64,000 nt of DNA from Polaromonas sp. (GTDB lineage: Bacteria > Pseudomonadota > Gammaproteobacteria > Burkholderiales > Burkholderiaceae_C). The notes under the pieces were generated by a model that was given only the letters and a program-made list of their open reading frames with translations, did no database searches and was not told where the DNA came from. The first letter of the stretch is position 1. Each line of letters opens with the position of its first letter. The translations under genes were made by a program, and so were the position numbers. Below are positions 54,184 through 64,000 of this stretch, in pieces. Location of the stretch: positions 1 to 64,000 of the forward strand of contig JAAFJR010000005.1 of assembly GCA_013298945.1 (NCBI GenBank), read 5' to 3'.

Positions 54184-54975
54184 TTAGCGCTGCACCCGAA
54201 CCAAAGCGGCATCGACACCTGTGGCGCTGAGCTTGTCTTTGACGCGATCTGCGTCTTCTTCTTTGTTAAACGGGCCACTGCGCACGCGGTAAACCGTGCG
54301 ACCCGCTTGTTCGCGTTCGGTCACCTTGGCATCAATGCCTTGCAGTGATAGGCGCGCGCGTTGGGCCTCAGCATCTTCAGGTGTTCTGAACGCGCCAGCT
54401 TGCACAAAATACATAAATGGTTCAGCAGCAGAAGCTGATGGCTTGGGCTCTGCTTTTGACTTCATCAAGTCGCTGATCGGGTCAGCCCCAGGCTTGGGTG
54501 CAGGTTTGGGCGTAGTTGTAGAGCCAGCTGGAACAGAAGGGCTCAAAGAGCCAGCCACTACGGGTGGTGTAGCAGTCGTTGCTGAGGCATTGGCTACTGG
54601 CTTGGCTGGTTTTTCAGGCGGCATGGCGGGCACTGTGTTTGCAGCACTAGGCTTGCTCACAGGCGTTGTTCCTGCTGCATTAGGCGTATTAGTTTGTGCT
54701 GTAGTCGCGCCAGGCGCTGCAGGCGCAACAACTGCACTGGGCACGACGGGCGGGGTCGGTTTAGCTGGATTTTTGCCTGACAAAGCGGCGTTTGGATCCC
54801 AATCTTTGTTCTTTTTAGATTCGGTGGCATCAGTCTCAACCGAGTGGTTTTGCATTTTGTTGTTGAACGGTGATGGCGTTTTGGTGACAAACACCGCTAC
54901 AGCCAAGGCGGCGGCCAAGCCCAGCACCACGCCAATCATCAAGCCCAATATCGTTCCGCCACGTTGTTTTTTCAT
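54184..54975 (-). CDS. SPOR-domain membrane protein
   Basis: About 263 residues. One N-terminal membrane helix (ILGLMIGVVLGLAAALAVAVFV) is followed by a long Pro/Ala/Thr-rich periplasmic linker (residues 35-180) and a C-terminal SPOR domain (FMYFVQAGAFRTPEDAEAQRARL to the end). SPOR binds denuded glycan at the division septum, so a cell-division role similar to FtsN is inferred. The start is uncertain: ATG at 54975 gives the usual MKKQRGG start, while ATG at 54999 adds eight residues. It follows argS on the same strand. Confidence 0.85.
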   Translation of the reverse strand: MKKQRGGTILGLMIGVVLGLAAALAVAVFVTKTPSPFNNKMQNHSVETDATESKKNKDWDPNAALSGKNPAKPTPPVVPSAVVAPAAPGATTAQTNTPNAAGTTPVSKPSAANTVPAMPPEKPAKPVANASATTATPPVVAGSLSPSVPAGSTTTPKPAPKPGADPISDLMKSKAEPKPSASAAEPFMYFVQAGAFRTPEDAEAQRARLSLQGIDAKVTEREQAGRTVYRVRSGPFNKEEDADRVKDKLSATGVDAALVRVQR

Positions 54976-55002
54976 AGTTGTTGCTGTATAAATAAACATA
55001 TT

Positions 55003-56709
55003 TTACATTTTCTCGGGTGCAGAAACACCTAGCACTGCCAAGCCGTTGCGAATCACTTGGGCTGTCGCCGCCACCAAGGCCAAACGCGCGGTTTTCACCT
55101 GCACATCATCTACCAAAATGCGCTCTGCATCATAGTAGCTGTGGTAACAAGATGCCAAATCGCGCAGATAGAAAGTTACGTCATGTGGCGCAAAATCTAG
55201 CGCTGCACTTGTCAACATGTCGGGGTATTTGGCCAGCTGCAGCATCAATGCCTGCGCTTGTGGGCTGGTCAGTGGGCTTAAATCAGCTGATTTCAAGGTT
55301 TCTCTATCGCCGCCAGAAGTTGCCCAAGTACTCAGCACTGAGCAAATTCGCGCATGCGCGTATTGCACGTAGTAAACGGGGTTATCGTTGTTTTTGGCCA
55401 CAGCCAAGTCAATGTCGAACGTATATTCGGTATCTGGCTTGCGGCTGAGCAGGAAGAAGCGCACAGCGTCTTTGCTGGTCCACTCAATCAAGTCGCGCAA
55501 GGTCACATAAGAGCCAGCTCGCTTAGAGATTTTGACCTCTTCACCACCGCGCATCACCCGCACCATGGTGTGCAGCACGTAGTCAGGGTAGCCTTGCGGA
55601 ATGCCCACATTGGCGGCTTGCAGGCCAGCGCGTACGCGGGCGATGGTGCCGTGGTGGTCTGTGCCTTGAATGTTGACTACTTTGGTAAAACCGCGCTGCC
55701 ATTTGGTGATGTGGTAGGCCACATCGGGCACGAAATACGTGTATTGTGGCGCTGCATTTTCATCCCCTGCAGGTGCAGACTTCCGCATCACGCGGTCTTT
55801 GTCGTCGCCGTAATCGGTTGATTTCAACCACAACGCGCCGTCTTGCTCATAAGTTTTGCCAGCAGCTTGCAGCATCTGCACCGCTTTGTCGACCAAACCG
55901 TCGGAATACAAGCTCGATTCCAAGTAATAGTTGTCAAATTTGACCGAAAATGCCATCAAATCCAAATCCTGCTCACGCCGCAAATAAGCCACGGCAAACT
56001 CACGAATCGACGCCAAATCATCCAAATCACCCGATGCCGTGGTGCTGCGGTCATCAGCAGTAACTGTCTTTTTTGCTATAAAATCAGTAGCTATATCGGT
56101 AATATAATCGCCGGCATACGAAGATTCTGGCCATTCAGTATCCCCTGGTTTGAAGCCTTTGCCGCGCAGTTGGGTGCTGTTGGTCAGTGTGCCGATTTGC
56201 ACACCCGCGTCGTTGTAATAAAACTCGCGATACACATCCCAGCCTTGGGTTTGGTACAAATTGCAAATGGTATCCCCAAGGGCTGCTTGTCTGCCATGGC
56301 CTACGTGCAAGGGGCCAGTCGGGTTGGCAGAAACAAATTCCACCATCATTTTTTTGCTCAAGCTCGGCTGGTCGCCAAAGTGCGTAGCCGCGTTTAAAAC
56401 TTCGCGAATGACTTGCTGCTTGGCTTCAGGTTTAAGGCGAATGTTCAAAAAACCGGGGCCAGCGATGTCGATAGATTCAACCCAGCGCGTAAACGACTCA
56501 GTTTTTTGTAGCGCTTCGCTCAATGCTTCCGCCACCTGACGTGGGTTTTTGCCCAATGGTTTGGCCAATTGCATAGCCGCAGTTGAAGCAAAGTCGCCAT
56601 GGGAGGCGACTTTGGGGGATTCAAAAGCTGCTTTGGCAGCAGCGCCGGGGAGTAATTTATCCAGCTCGGCAGCCAAGGCTGCGAGCAAATCGTTTTTTAA
56701 AGATAGCAT
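55003..56709 (-). CDS. argS: arginyl-tRNA synthetase
   Basis: A 568-residue class I synthetase. It shows the N-terminal Add-1 domain, the HIGH-equivalent HVGH in [17 protein letters not shown] (near residue 130), the KMSK-like [14 protein letters not shown], and the C-terminal anticodon-binding domain ([16 protein letters not shown]). All are in order. It lies upstream of the SPOR gene (a four-base gap or short spacing) and downstream of ssb by nine bases. Confidence 0.96.
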   Translation of the reverse strand: MLSLKNDLLAALAAELDKLLPGAAAKAAFESPKVASHGDFASTAAMQLAKPLGKNPRQVAEALSEALQKTESFTRWVESIDIAGPGFLNIRLKPEAKQQVIREVLNAATHFGDQPSLSKKMMVEFVSANPTGPLHVGHGRQAALGDTICNLYQTQGWDVYREFYYNDAGVQIGTLTNSTQLRGKGFKPGDTEWPESSYAGDYITDIATDFIAKKTVTADDRSTTASGDLDDLASIREFAVAYLRREQDLDLMAFSVKFDNYYLESSLYSDGLVDKAVQMLQAAGKTYEQDGALWLKSTDYGDDKDRVMRKSAPAGDENAAPQYTYFVPDVAYHITKWQRGFTKVVNIQGTDHHGTIARVRAGLQAANVGIPQGYPDYVLHTMVRVMRGGEEVKISKRAGSYVTLRDLIEWTSKDAVRFFLLSRKPDTEYTFDIDLAVAKNNDNPVYYVQYAHARICSVLSTWATSGGDRETLKSADLSPLTSPQAQALMLQLAKYPDMLTSAALDFAPHDVTFYLRDLASCYHSYYDAERILVDDVQVKTARLALVAATAQVIRNGLAVLGVSAPEKM

Positions 56710-56718
56710 CCGCTCATT

Positions 56719-57219
56719 TTAAAACGGAATGTCGTCATCCATATCGTCAAAGTTGCTAGCGACAGGTTTTGCTGCTGCAGGGCGCTGCGCTGGAGCTGAT
56801 GGTGCACGTGGCGCACTGGCTGGGCGGGCGTTGCCGGCGCCAGAATAGCCACCTCCTTCGTCGCCACCCGGTGCACCCATACCTTCACGGCCACCAAGCA
56901 GTTGCATTTCAGTGGCGATGATGTCGCAAGTATTCTGCTCGTGACCGTCTTTATTCGTGAATTTGCCGTATTTCAAACGGCCTTCCACGTACAGCGGACG
57001 GCCTTTTTTGACGTATTCACCCACAATTTCAGCCAATTTGTCGTAAAAAGTGACGCGGTGCCATTCGGTCGTTTCGATGTTTTCGCCCGTATTTTTGTCT
57101 TTACGGCGGCTAGAGGTAGCGATGCTGATGTTGGCAACGGCTTGGCCAGACGGTAAATAGCGAATTTCTGGATCGCGGCCGCAATTGCCGACGAGGATAA
57201 CTTTGTTGACGGATGCCAT
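56719..57219 (-). CDS. ssb: single-stranded DNA-binding protein
   Basis: A 166-residue protein. The OB-fold ([25 protein letters not shown] to about residue 110) is followed by a Gly/Ala/Pro-rich linker and the acidic tip DDMDDDIPF that recruits repair proteins. It is upstream of argS and divergent from the histidine kinase; the 205-bp gap between them has no other gene. Confidence 0.97.
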   Translation of the reverse strand: MASVNKVILVGNCGRDPEIRYLPSGQAVANISIATSSRRKDKNTGENIETTEWHRVTFYDKLAEIVGEYVKKGRPLYVEGRLKYGKFTNKDGHEQNTCDIIATEMQLLGGREGMGAPGGDEGGGYSGAGNARPASAPRAPSAPAQRPAAAKPVASNFDDMDDDIPF

Positions 57220-57424
57220 GGGGTAATCTCCTATTCGAGTGTTAATTCTAAGAATATAGTCATTATCTTACATGAGAGTGAAAGGCTGCCAATTTGTGAA
57301 CTTTAGAGTACTTGATTTCGCTTCTATTTGCATGCACACTGCACTAGAGTTTATTTTTATATGTTTTGAATGTAAATTTTTTAAATAATTTTTCTTATGA
57401 AGTTTCACGGTGAAAAATTAATGT

Positions 57425-58801
57425 ATGAATAAGAATGAAAAATCTGCGACGCTTGACGAAGCTGAATTGCTTTGGATTGAGGCAGAGGCACTTAAACCGC
57501 TGACAGAGCTCGCTAAAAGATCTAGACCATTTGCCATCGTCTTGGTTGTTTTGTTGCTTACGATGATGTACCCGTATGTAGAAAAAAGTCTGTGGATGAT
57601 TTGGGTCATACTGCACGGCTTGTCTTTGTTAATAAGATCGTTATATATTTCCTATCTCAAAAGAGCTCATGTAGAAAAATCTGTCAACTATCATTTTAAT
57701 AATTTATTGATTATTGGTTCAATCGCGCTTATTTGGGGATCTACAGCTTATCCACTTTTGATTGAGGGACAGTCCATTATGAGAATAATGGTGCTAAATA
57801 TTATTTTGGTATATGGCATTGCTGCAACAATTCACTTATCCTTACACTTAAAAACGCTTTATATATTTTTGACTTGTTATGGCATCGGCTTGATGGGTTC
57901 AGTATTAGTTATTATGGTTTTTTCTCCACTAAAAAATCACGCTATTGATTCTTTGGTTGTGTTAATTTTTTTGCTTTTGTTTCTTTTTATTTTGAATAAA
58001 ATTGGTATAGAAATAAACAAATCTCATATTGAAACTTTGCGCCTTCAGTACAACAATAAAAAACTAATAGATTCATTAACAGTTGAAAAGCAAGCCGCCA
58101 TCAATGCTATTGAAATTAAAAATCGCTTTCTGGCTTGCGCTACTCATGATATGCGACAGCCTATTTTAGCCTTGGATTTGTATACAGATATGGTGCTCAA
58201 AGCGCCTGAAACAGTTCCATTAGTCGTTCCAAAAATAGCTGAAGCTACCAAGTCGGTCATTAGTATGTTTGACGCCTTGTTTGATTTGGCGCGAATCTCA
58301 ATGAATCAATTACAGCCAGTTAAGGTTCGCTTTAATCTTGAAGACATTATTTCGGGTTTAGAGCATCAATATCAAGGGGTGGCTAAAGAAAAAAAATTAG
58401 AGTTACGTGTGTATTATAAAAACACCAATCGCGAGCTTCTGGATGATCCAATATTGCTACGTCGAATAATTGGAAATTTATTATCCAATGCAATTAAATA
58501 TACAGAAACAGGCGGTGTATTATTGGTATGCCGAGATTGTGAAAAACATGGTTGTCGGGTGGAGGTGTGGGATACAGGCTTGGGCATTTCACCAGCAATG
58601 CAAAAAGCGGTATTTTCTGAGTTTTATAAAAACCCAGAAAATAGCGGAACCAGTGATGGCTTTGGTCTTGGGTTATCCATCGTGTCTCAATTATGCGTTT
58701 TGCTTGGCCATAAGTTGACGATGAAGTCACGTCGTGGTCACGGTACGGTTGTGTCCATTCGATTAGCAAATACAGCAGTGTTGCCGATAGTGAGTACTTG
58801 A
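57425..58801 (+). CDS. orphan sensor histidine kinase
   Basis: A 458-residue kinase. Six membrane helices span about residues 35-195, with no recognised sensor domain. A short coiled coil follows, then the HisKA box FLACATHDMRQPILALDLY (His near 240). The ATPase domain has NLLSNAIKYTETGG (N box), DTGLGI (G1) and GFGLGLSIV (G2). The HDxRQP form of the H box is typical of hybrid-kinase relatives, but no receiver domain or response regulator is nearby. The gene is more AT-rich than its neighbours ssb and uvrA, suggesting acquisition. Confidence 0.85.
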   Translation: MNKNEKSATLDEAELLWIEAEALKPLTELAKRSRPFAIVLVVLLLTMMYPYVEKSLWMIWVILHGLSLLIRSLYISYLKRAHVEKSVNYHFNNLLIIGSIALIWGSTAYPLLIEGQSIMRIMVLNIILVYGIAATIHLSLHLKTLYIFLTCYGIGLMGSVLVIMVFSPLKNHAIDSLVVLIFLLLFLFILNKIGIEINKSHIETLRLQYNNKKLIDSLTVEKQAAINAIEIKNRFLACATHDMRQPILALDLYTDMVLKAPETVPLVVPKIAEATKSVISMFDALFDLARISMNQLQPVKVRFNLEDIISGLEHQYQGVAKEKKLELRVYYKNTNRELLDDPILLRRIIGNLLSNAIKYTETGGVLLVCRDCEKHGCRVEVWDTGLGISPAMQKAVFSEFYKNPENSGTSDGFGLGLSIVSQLCVLLGHKLTMKSRRGHGTVVSIRLANTAVLPIVST

Positions 58802-58928
58802 ACATGTTTTGAGCCCCATTGGGCAAATGAATTTGAATAGCTTAAGCAGAAATACCGCTCGACAAGATTGAGGTTTATCATAGAGGGTTGTCTTTTTAAC
58901 GCTCATAAACATTGATAAGCGAAATTTT

Positions 58929-61900
58929 GTGAATTCTTCTACCGATTCGTCCGCCGTTTCCGCATCCATCGCCAATTTTGAAGCTGTTTTTGAGAAAGAA
59001 AGGGCAGACAATGACGTCAATGCTCAAAATGGCCGCTACTTGGCACAGGCCTTGGCTGCTCAAAAAATCAGCATTCGGGGTGCGCGAACCCATAATTTGA
59101 AGAATATCGACATTGATATTCCACGCAACCAGCTGGTCGTCATCACGGGGCTGAGCGGTTCTGGCAAGTCAAGTTTGGCGTTTGACACCTTGTATGCTGA
59201 AGGCCAGCGGCGTTATGTGGAGAGTTTGTCCACCTACGCGCGGCAGTTTTTGCAGCTGATGGACAAGCCGGATGTGGATGTGATTGAGGGCCTCAGCCCC
59301 GCCATCTCCATCGAGCAAAAAGCCACCAGCCACAACCCGCGCTCCACCGTGGGCACGGTGACGGAAATTCACGATTACCTGCGCCTGCTGTTCGCCCGCG
59401 CCGGCACGCCGTACTGCCCAACGCACAATTTAGCCCTGCAATCGCAAACTGTCAGCCAAATGGTCGATGCCGTGCTGGCACTGCCTGAAGACACCAAACT
59501 GATGATTCTCGCCCCCTTGGCGCGTGAGAAAAAAGGTGAGTTTTTAGACGTGTTTGCAGCCATGCAGGCGCAGGGTTATGTGCGCTTTCGCGTGGATGGG
59601 CAAGCGTATGAGTTTGATGATCTGCCCAAACTCAAAAAGACGGAAAAACATGACATTGACGTGGTGATTGACCGCCTGAAGGTGCGCGAAGACCTGAAGC
59701 AGCGCTTGGCTGAGAGCTTTGAAGCAGCGCTCAAATTGGCCGATGGTCGCGCGATAGCGCAGGAAATGGATAGTGGCATTGAACATCTGTTCAACGCTAA
59801 ATTCTCCTGCCCCGTCTGCACTTACTCTATCAGCGAGCTGGAGCCACGCTTGTTCTCTTTCAACTCCCCCGTGGGCGCTTGCCCGACTTGTGACGGTTTG
59901 GGGCACATGGAATTCTTCGACCCAGCGCGGGTAGTGGCGTTTCCTAGCCTGAGTTTGGCCAGTGGCGCGATCAAAAGCTGGGACAGACGCAATGGCTACT
60001 ACTTTGCCTTGCTGGAAAGCTTGGCCAAGCACTATAAATTTGATATTGAGCAGCCCTTTGAAAACTTGCCTGAGAGCGTGCAAAACGCGGTGTTGCATGG
60101 CTCGGGCGAGGAAGAAATCAAGTTCAGCTACGTGATGGATTCGGGCAGCTTTGAGGGTAAAAAACTCACGAAAAAGCACCCGTTTGAAGGCATCATCCCC
60201 AATATGCAGCGGCGTTATCGGGAGACGGAATCCAGCACGGTGCGTGAAGAGTTGTCACGTTATCGGGGTTCGCAACCCTGTACCGCGTGCCATGGCTCAC
60301 GTCTGCGGATAGAGGCACGTCACGTCAAAATTGGCGAAGGCGACCAAGCACGGGCTATTTTTGAAATCAGCCACTGGACGCTGCGCGAGAGTTTTGCCTA
60401 TTTCAATACCTTGGAAATGCATGGTTCCAAAGGCGAAATCGCCGCCAAAGTGGTGCGCGAGATCGGGCTACGGCTCAAGTTTTTGAACGATGTCGGTCTG
60501 AATTACCTGAGCCTTGACCGCAGTGCCGAAACCCTGAGCGGCGGCGAGTCGCAACGCATCCGTCTGGCGTCGCAAATCGGCTCGGGGCTGACGGGCGTGA
60601 TGTACGTGTTGGATGAGCCGAGTATTGGTCTACATCAGCGGGACAATGACCGCCTGATCAGTACCCTGAAACACCTGCGCGACATTGGCAACAGCGTACT
60701 CGTCGTCGAGCATGACGAAGACATGATGATCGCCGCCGACCATGTGATCGACATGGGGCTGGGTGCTGGCATCCACGGCGGGCGGGTGATTGCCCAGGGC
60801 ACGTTTGAGGAAGTGAAAAACAATGCAGATTCGCTCACTGGTAAATATTTGAGCGGTGCATTGAAAATTGAAGTGCCTAAAAGGCGCACGCCTTGGCTGC
60901 CTACCGTGAAGGCAGAAACCGTGGCGGCATTGAAAAAGCCCGCAAAAACAAGTGCTTACGCCAAAGCACCCAGCAAGGCCGCGTTGGCTTGGGCTGATCG
61001 CAATGCCCACCATTTGGCGACGCAGGGTGACTTGCAGGCGCTGCGGGTCATCAATGCTACCGGTAACAACCTCAAGGGTGTCAGCGTGGCGTTTCCCGTA
61101 GGTTTGCTGACCTGCGTGACCGGCGTCTCGGGGTCGGGCAAATCAACGCTGGTCAATGACACGCTTTACACCGCCGTAGCGCGCCAGCTCTACCGTGCCC
61201 ATGAAGAACCCGCCGCCCACGAAGAAATCCAGGGCATGGAGCATTTCGACAAGGTCATCAACGTCGACCAATCCCCCATTGGCCGCACGCCGCGCAGCAA
61301 TCCTGCCACCTACACGGGCATGTTCACGCCGATTCGTGAGCTGATGGCCGAGATGAACCTCGCCAAAGAACGGGGCTACGGCGCAGGCCGCTTCAGCTTC
61401 AACGTCGCTGGTGGCCGATGTGAAGCTTGCCAAGGTGATGGCGTTAAAAAGGTGGAAATGCACTTTTTGCCTGATGTCTACGTGCCTTGCGATGTCTGCG
61501 TGGGCATGCGCTACAACCGCGAAACGCTGGAGGTGATGTTCAAAGGCAAAAATATCGCCCAAATCTTGGAGCTGACCGTTGAAGCCGCTTTTGAGTTCTT
61601 CAAAACCGTGCCCGTGATTGCCCGAAAACTACAAACCCTGCTGGACGTGGGCTTGTCCTACATCAAGCTCGGCCAATCTGCCACCACGCTCTCAGGTGGC
61701 GAGGCGCAGCGCGTCAAACTGGCGCTCGAACTGAGCAAACGCGACACCGGCCGCACGCTCTACATCTTGGACGAGCCGACCACGGGCTTACATTTTGCGG
61801 ATATCGCCCTCTTGCTCAAAGTCCTTCACCAGCTGCGCGACGCCGGCAACACCATTGTGGTGATTGAGCACAACTTAGATGTCATCAAAACCGCTGATTG

Positions 61901-62024
61901 GCTCATAGACATGGGCCCAGAAGGCGGCGCGGGCGGCGGGCAAGTCGTTGGCATGGGCACGCCAGAGGATATTGCGGCGAATGAAGCCAGTTTTACGGGG
62001 TTTTATTTGAAGCGCTTGTTGTGA
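58929..62024 (+). CDS. uvrA: excinuclease ABC subunit A
   Basis: A 1031-residue damage-recognition ATPase of nucleotide excision repair. It has two ABC modules ([13 protein letters not shown] and [28 protein letters not shown] and [15 protein letters not shown]) and zinc-binding cysteine sets (CPVCTYS with [16 protein letters not shown] with CDVCVG). The start is GTG; about 45 residues precede the usual beginning at [15 protein letters not shown], so a later start is possible, though no in-frame ATG is obvious. Confidence 0.97.
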   Translation: MNSSTDSSAVSASIANFEAVFEKERADNDVNAQNGRYLAQALAAQKISIRGARTHNLKNIDIDIPRNQLVVITGLSGSGKSSLAFDTLYAEGQRRYVESLSTYARQFLQLMDKPDVDVIEGLSPAISIEQKATSHNPRSTVGTVTEIHDYLRLLFARAGTPYCPTHNLALQSQTVSQMVDAVLALPEDTKLMILAPLAREKKGEFLDVFAAMQAQGYVRFRVDGQAYEFDDLPKLKKTEKHDIDVVIDRLKVREDLKQRLAESFEAALKLADGRAIAQEMDSGIEHLFNAKFSCPVCTYSISELEPRLFSFNSPVGACPTCDGLGHMEFFDPARVVAFPSLSLASGAIKSWDRRNGYYFALLESLAKHYKFDIEQPFENLPESVQNAVLHGSGEEEIKFSYVMDSGSFEGKKLTKKHPFEGIIPNMQRRYRETESSTVREELSRYRGSQPCTACHGSRLRIEARHVKIGEGDQARAIFEISHWTLRESFAYFNTLEMHGSKGEIAAKVVREIGLRLKFLNDVGLNYLSLDRSAETLSGGESQRIRLASQIGSGLTGVMYVLDEPSIGLHQRDNDRLISTLKHLRDIGNSVLVVEHDEDMMIAADHVIDMGLGAGIHGGRVIAQGTFEEVKNNADSLTGKYLSGALKIEVPKRRTPWLPTVKAETVAALKKPAKTSAYAKAPSKAALAWADRNAHHLATQGDLQALRVINATGNNLKGVSVAFPVGLLTCVTGVSGSGKSTLVNDTLYTAVARQLYRAHEEPAAHEEIQGMEHFDKVINVDQSPIGRTPRSNPATYTGMFTPIRELMAEMNLAKERGYGAGRFSFNVAGGRCEACQGDGVKKVEMHFLPDVYVPCDVCVGMRYNRETLEVMFKGKNIAQILELTVEAAFEFFKTVPVIARKLQTLLDVGLSYIKLGQSATTLSGGEAQRVKLALELSKRDTGRTLYILDEPTTGLHFADIALLLKVLHQLRDAGNTIVVIEHNLDVIKTADWLIDMGPEGGAGGGQVVGMGTPEDIAANEASFTGFYLKRLL

Positions 62025-62043
62025 TTATTGTGATAATGACGGC

Positions 62044-62967
62044 ATGAAAGTCAAATTCACCAAAATGCAAGGCGCAGGCAACGATTTTGTAGTGCTAGAT
62101 GAGACGCGCGGCTTGCTCAATTTGTCTGCAGTGCAGTATCGGTATTTGGCGGATAGGCACTTTGGGGTGGGCGCGGATCAGATTTTGTCGGTTCGGGCTG
62201 CGCCTGCGAACTCTAAAGACATCGATTTTTCGTACGCGATTCACAACAATGATGGCTCGGAAGTCGAGCACTGCGGCAATGGGGCGCGCTGCTTTGTGCG
62301 TTTTGTACGCGATCAGGGGTTGACGACGAAAAACGTCATCAAAGTGCAAACCATGAACCGTGTGATTGAGCTACGCGAAACAAAGGATGGGCAAGTCACC
62401 GTGGATATGGGGGCGCCGCAGTTTGAGCCTAGCAGCTTGCCGTTTGAGTCTGAGGGGCTGGAAGTTGAGCAAAAAGGTCTAGCGCAGTTATATTTGCTAA
62501 AAATAGATGAAAATATGCCTATAGCCGGCGTATTTATTGCCTCAGTAGCTATTAAAAACATAGTAAAAAATATTGTTAATGTTGCCATTGTTTCTATGGG
62601 CAACCCGCACGCTGTGCAACTGGTAGATGATGTGGATACGGCAGATGTCGAGCAAATCGGCCCGCTGGTGTCTAAGCACACACGATTCCCGCGCGGTGTG
62701 AACGCAGGCTTCATGCAAATTGTGAACCGTGGGCAGGTGAAACTACGTGTTTACGAGCGCGGCGCGGGTGAGACCTTGGCTTGTGGCACAGGGGCGTGTG
62801 CGGCGGTGGTCGCGGGTATTCGCCAAGGTTTACTCGATTCAAGCGTGCAAGTCGCCACCCGTGGCGGCCTGCTACAAATCGATTGGGCGGGTGGCGATGC
62901 ATCGGTCATGATGACGGGCCCGGCGACCAAGGTGTTTGAATCTGAGATTGAAATTCCTGAAAAATAA
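62044..62967 (+). CDS. dapF: diaminopimelate epimerase
   Basis: A 307-residue enzyme converting LL- to meso-diaminopimelate for lysine and peptidoglycan. Both catalytic cysteines are in place: [10 protein letters not shown] and [13 protein letters not shown]. It opens with the standard [13 protein letters not shown]. It is longer than E. coli DapF (274), in part because residues 159-174 ([16 protein letters not shown]) are a 48-bp repeat copy read from its reverse strand, just before [16 protein letters not shown]. It lies 19 bases after uvrA and 29 before the DUF484 gene. Confidence 0.96.
   Translation: MKVKFTKMQGAGNDFVVLDETRGLLNLSAVQYRYLADRHFGVGADQILSVRAAPANSKDIDFSYAIHNNDGSEVEHCGNGARCFVRFVRDQGLTTKNVIKVQTMNRVIELRETKDGQVTVDMGAPQFEPSSLPFESEGLEVEQKGLAQLYLLKIDENMPIAGVFIASVAIKNIVKNIVNVAIVSMGNPHAVQLVDDVDTADVEQIGPLVSKHTRFPRGVNAGFMQIVNRGQVKLRVYERGAGETLACGTGACAAVVAGIRQGLLDSSVQVATRGGLLQIDWAGGDASVMMTGPATKVFESEIEIPEK
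62517..62564 (-). repeat. 48-bp palindromic repeat, copy 15 (inside dapF)
   Basis: ATAGCCGGCGTATTTATTGC then CTCAGTAGCTATTAAAAACA and TAGT. It has the same orientation and frame relative to its gene as the fmt copy. The consensus TGA of this frame is TCA here. Confidence 0.92.
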
Positions 62968-62996
62968 TCTAACCTATTGATAAATATATAAAAAAT

Positions 62997-63701
62997 ATGC
63001 CAAATTCCAAATTACCTCCCCAATTAAATCCCATCACCGAACAAGACATCGCTGATTTTTTGGTCAACACGCCTGATTTTTTTGAGCGCCATGCAGAGCT
63101 GCTCTCATCGGTGCAGCTCAACAGCGGCCATGGCAAACGCGCCATCAGCCTGCAAGAGCGCCAAGCGGAGATGCTGCGCGAAAAAATCAAGGTGATAGAG
63201 CGCGGCTTGATGGACATGATTCGCTACGGCAATGAAAACACGCAAACGGCAGATAAATTGCAGCGCTGGACGCGTCAATTGCTGTTGGCAACCGATGCGC
63301 GTGAGCTGCCAGATTTGATTGCACAAAACATCAAAAACGAATTTGCCGTGCCGCAAGTGGCGATCAAGGTGTGGGGCGTTGATGCGTCCTATGCAGAAGA
63401 GGCGTTTGCCGTTGGCGTGAGCGAAGATGCACAGGCGTTTGCCTCGTCGCTGACATTGCCGTTTGTTGGCTTGAATGCTAAATTTGAAGCCGCCACTTGG
63501 CTGGACAACCCAGACCAAGCCGTGTCTGTGGCGTTGATTCCTTTGAAAGCGGCAGATGCATCCGCCGCTTTGGGTTTGTTGGTATTGGCATCGCCAGATG
63601 GGCAGCGTTTTAACAGTGACATGGGTACGGACTTTTTAGAGCGTATTGGCGAAGTGGCCAGTGCGGCGTTGTCAAGATTGAAAGATGGACGAAGCGCCTG
63701 A
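62997..63701 (+). CDS. DUF484 family protein
   Basis: A 234-residue cytoplasmic protein. The N-terminal helical part (DIADFLVNTPDFFERHAELL, ISLQERQAEMLREKIK) and a GAF-like C-terminal part match DUF484, regularly found between dapF and xerC. Its function is not established. The last 17 bases overlap the xerC start, so the two are coupled. Confidence 0.9.
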   Translation: MPNSKLPPQLNPITEQDIADFLVNTPDFFERHAELLSSVQLNSGHGKRAISLQERQAEMLREKIKVIERGLMDMIRYGNENTQTADKLQRWTRQLLLATDARELPDLIAQNIKNEFAVPQVAIKVWGVDASYAEEAFAVGVSEDAQAFASSLTLPFVGLNAKFEAATWLDNPDQAVSVALIPLKAADASAALGLLVLASPDGQRFNSDMGTDFLERIGEVASAALSRLKDGRSA

Positions 63702-64000
63702 TATTCAAGTCATCGCTGATCCGCTCGTTGTTCGATATTTGAACCATGTGCGGGTGGAGCGCCGGCTGGCAGAGAGAACTGTTGCGCTTTACACCCTAGA
63801 TTTAATCAAACTCGCAGACTACGCAAAATCAGCCTCTGTTGAGTTACTCAAGGTGCAAACCAGCCATATTCGACGCTGGGTGGCGCAGATGCATTCGGGC
63901 GGGCGCAGTGGGCGCGGCATTGCGCTGATTTTGTCGGGTTGGCGCGGGTTTTACGTGTGGCTGGGGCGCGAGGGGCTGATTGCCAGCAACCCCGTGCAAG
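63685..64000 (+). CDS. xerC: tyrosine recombinase XerC, N-terminal part
   Basis: The gene runs off the right edge after 105 codons. ATG at 63685 starts MDEAPDIQVIADPLVVRYL. The visible part is the SAM-like core-binding domain (RRLAERTVALYTLDLIKLADY, VQTSHIRRWVAQMHSGGRSG, FYVWLGREGLIASNPVQ). The catalytic domain lies outside the window. The dapF-DUF484-xerC order supports XerC, which resolves chromosome dimers with XerD. Confidence 0.9.
   Translation, partial: MDEAPDIQVIADPLVVRYLNHVRVERRLAERTVALYTLDLIKLADYAKSASVELLKVQTSHIRRWVAQMHSGGRSGRGIALILSGWRGFYVWLGREGLIASNPVQ

Noticed and set aside
54296-54991. Plus-strand ORF of 231 codons opposite the SPOR gene
   Set aside because: It is the complement of a Pro/Ala/Thr-rich linker, which produces Gly/Ala/Val-rich open frames by composition alone.
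56075-56117. A stretch in argS resembling the 48-bp repeat (about 30 of 43 bases by hand)
   Set aside because: The encoded segment [18 protein letters not shown] is the conserved native ArgS sequence, so the similarity is best explained by chance with an AT-rich stretch rather than by insertion.

Overview
The window reads as a chromosomal stretch of a betaproteobacterium of the order Burkholderiales, most likely a Comamonadaceae member of moderate GC. This rests on protein family types and on gene neighbourhoods I know from that family: rpoN-lptB-lptA, yajC-secD-secF, def-fmt, purE-purK-tsaC/Sua5, tsaB-rimI-UDG, dapF-DUF484-xerC and ssb near uvrA. No tRNA or rRNA genes, CRISPR array, transposase or phage gene was seen. 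The only RNA gene recognised is rnpB (RNase P RNA).

Layout. 1-7.4 kb: end of a HAD phosphatase, a DUF2721 membrane protein, rnpB, a small lipoprotein, a large Orn/Lys/Arg decarboxylase, an NfeD/SPFH pair, an M20 amidohydrolase and a degenerate DUF2817-like gene. 7.4-20 kb: glmU, an Smr protein, yajC-secD-secF, dprA and a LysM protein, def-fmt, an AzlC/AzlD exporter and pyk. 20-30.7 kb: purC, then a 3 kb surface-protein segment that ends in a decayed second copy of the purC 3' end, then ybbN/cnoX, purE-purK, a Sua5-type tsaC, an MFS exporter and thiL. 30.7-40 kb: a Gcr-type membrane protein, dacB, tsaB-rimI, an unknown exported protein, a uracil-DNA glycosylase, two EamA transporters, pyrF and a DUF1801 protein. 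40-50 kb: a PKD lipoprotein, an AT-rich gap with a possible 24-residue peptide, an ABC substrate-binding protein, a third EamA transporter, a YecA/SEC-C protein, a GltB-like FMN protein, a PIN protein and an RlmL-like methyltransferase. 50-64 kb: rpoN-lptB-lptA, dsbA, a SPOR protein, argS, ssb, an orphan histidine kinase, uvrA, dapF, a DUF484 protein and the start of xerC.

The most striking feature is a dispersed 48-bp palindromic repeat, with 15 copies found by eye. Five lie between or at the ends of genes. Ten lie inside the reading frames of conserved genes (glmU, fmt, ybbN, tsaC/Sua5, thiL, UDG, an EamA transporter, an rlmL-like gene, rpoN, dapF). Forty-eight bases is exactly 16 codons, so insertion keeps the frame. 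Seven copies are read in one frame and give the same peptide core (AINTP or a close variant). Two are read from the other strand, and one in a third frame. In those last three, the stop codons that the consensus would place in frame have been altered. Two other copies supply the stop codon of a neighbouring gene. This looks like a protein-coding palindromic element comparable to the Rickettsia palindromic elements.
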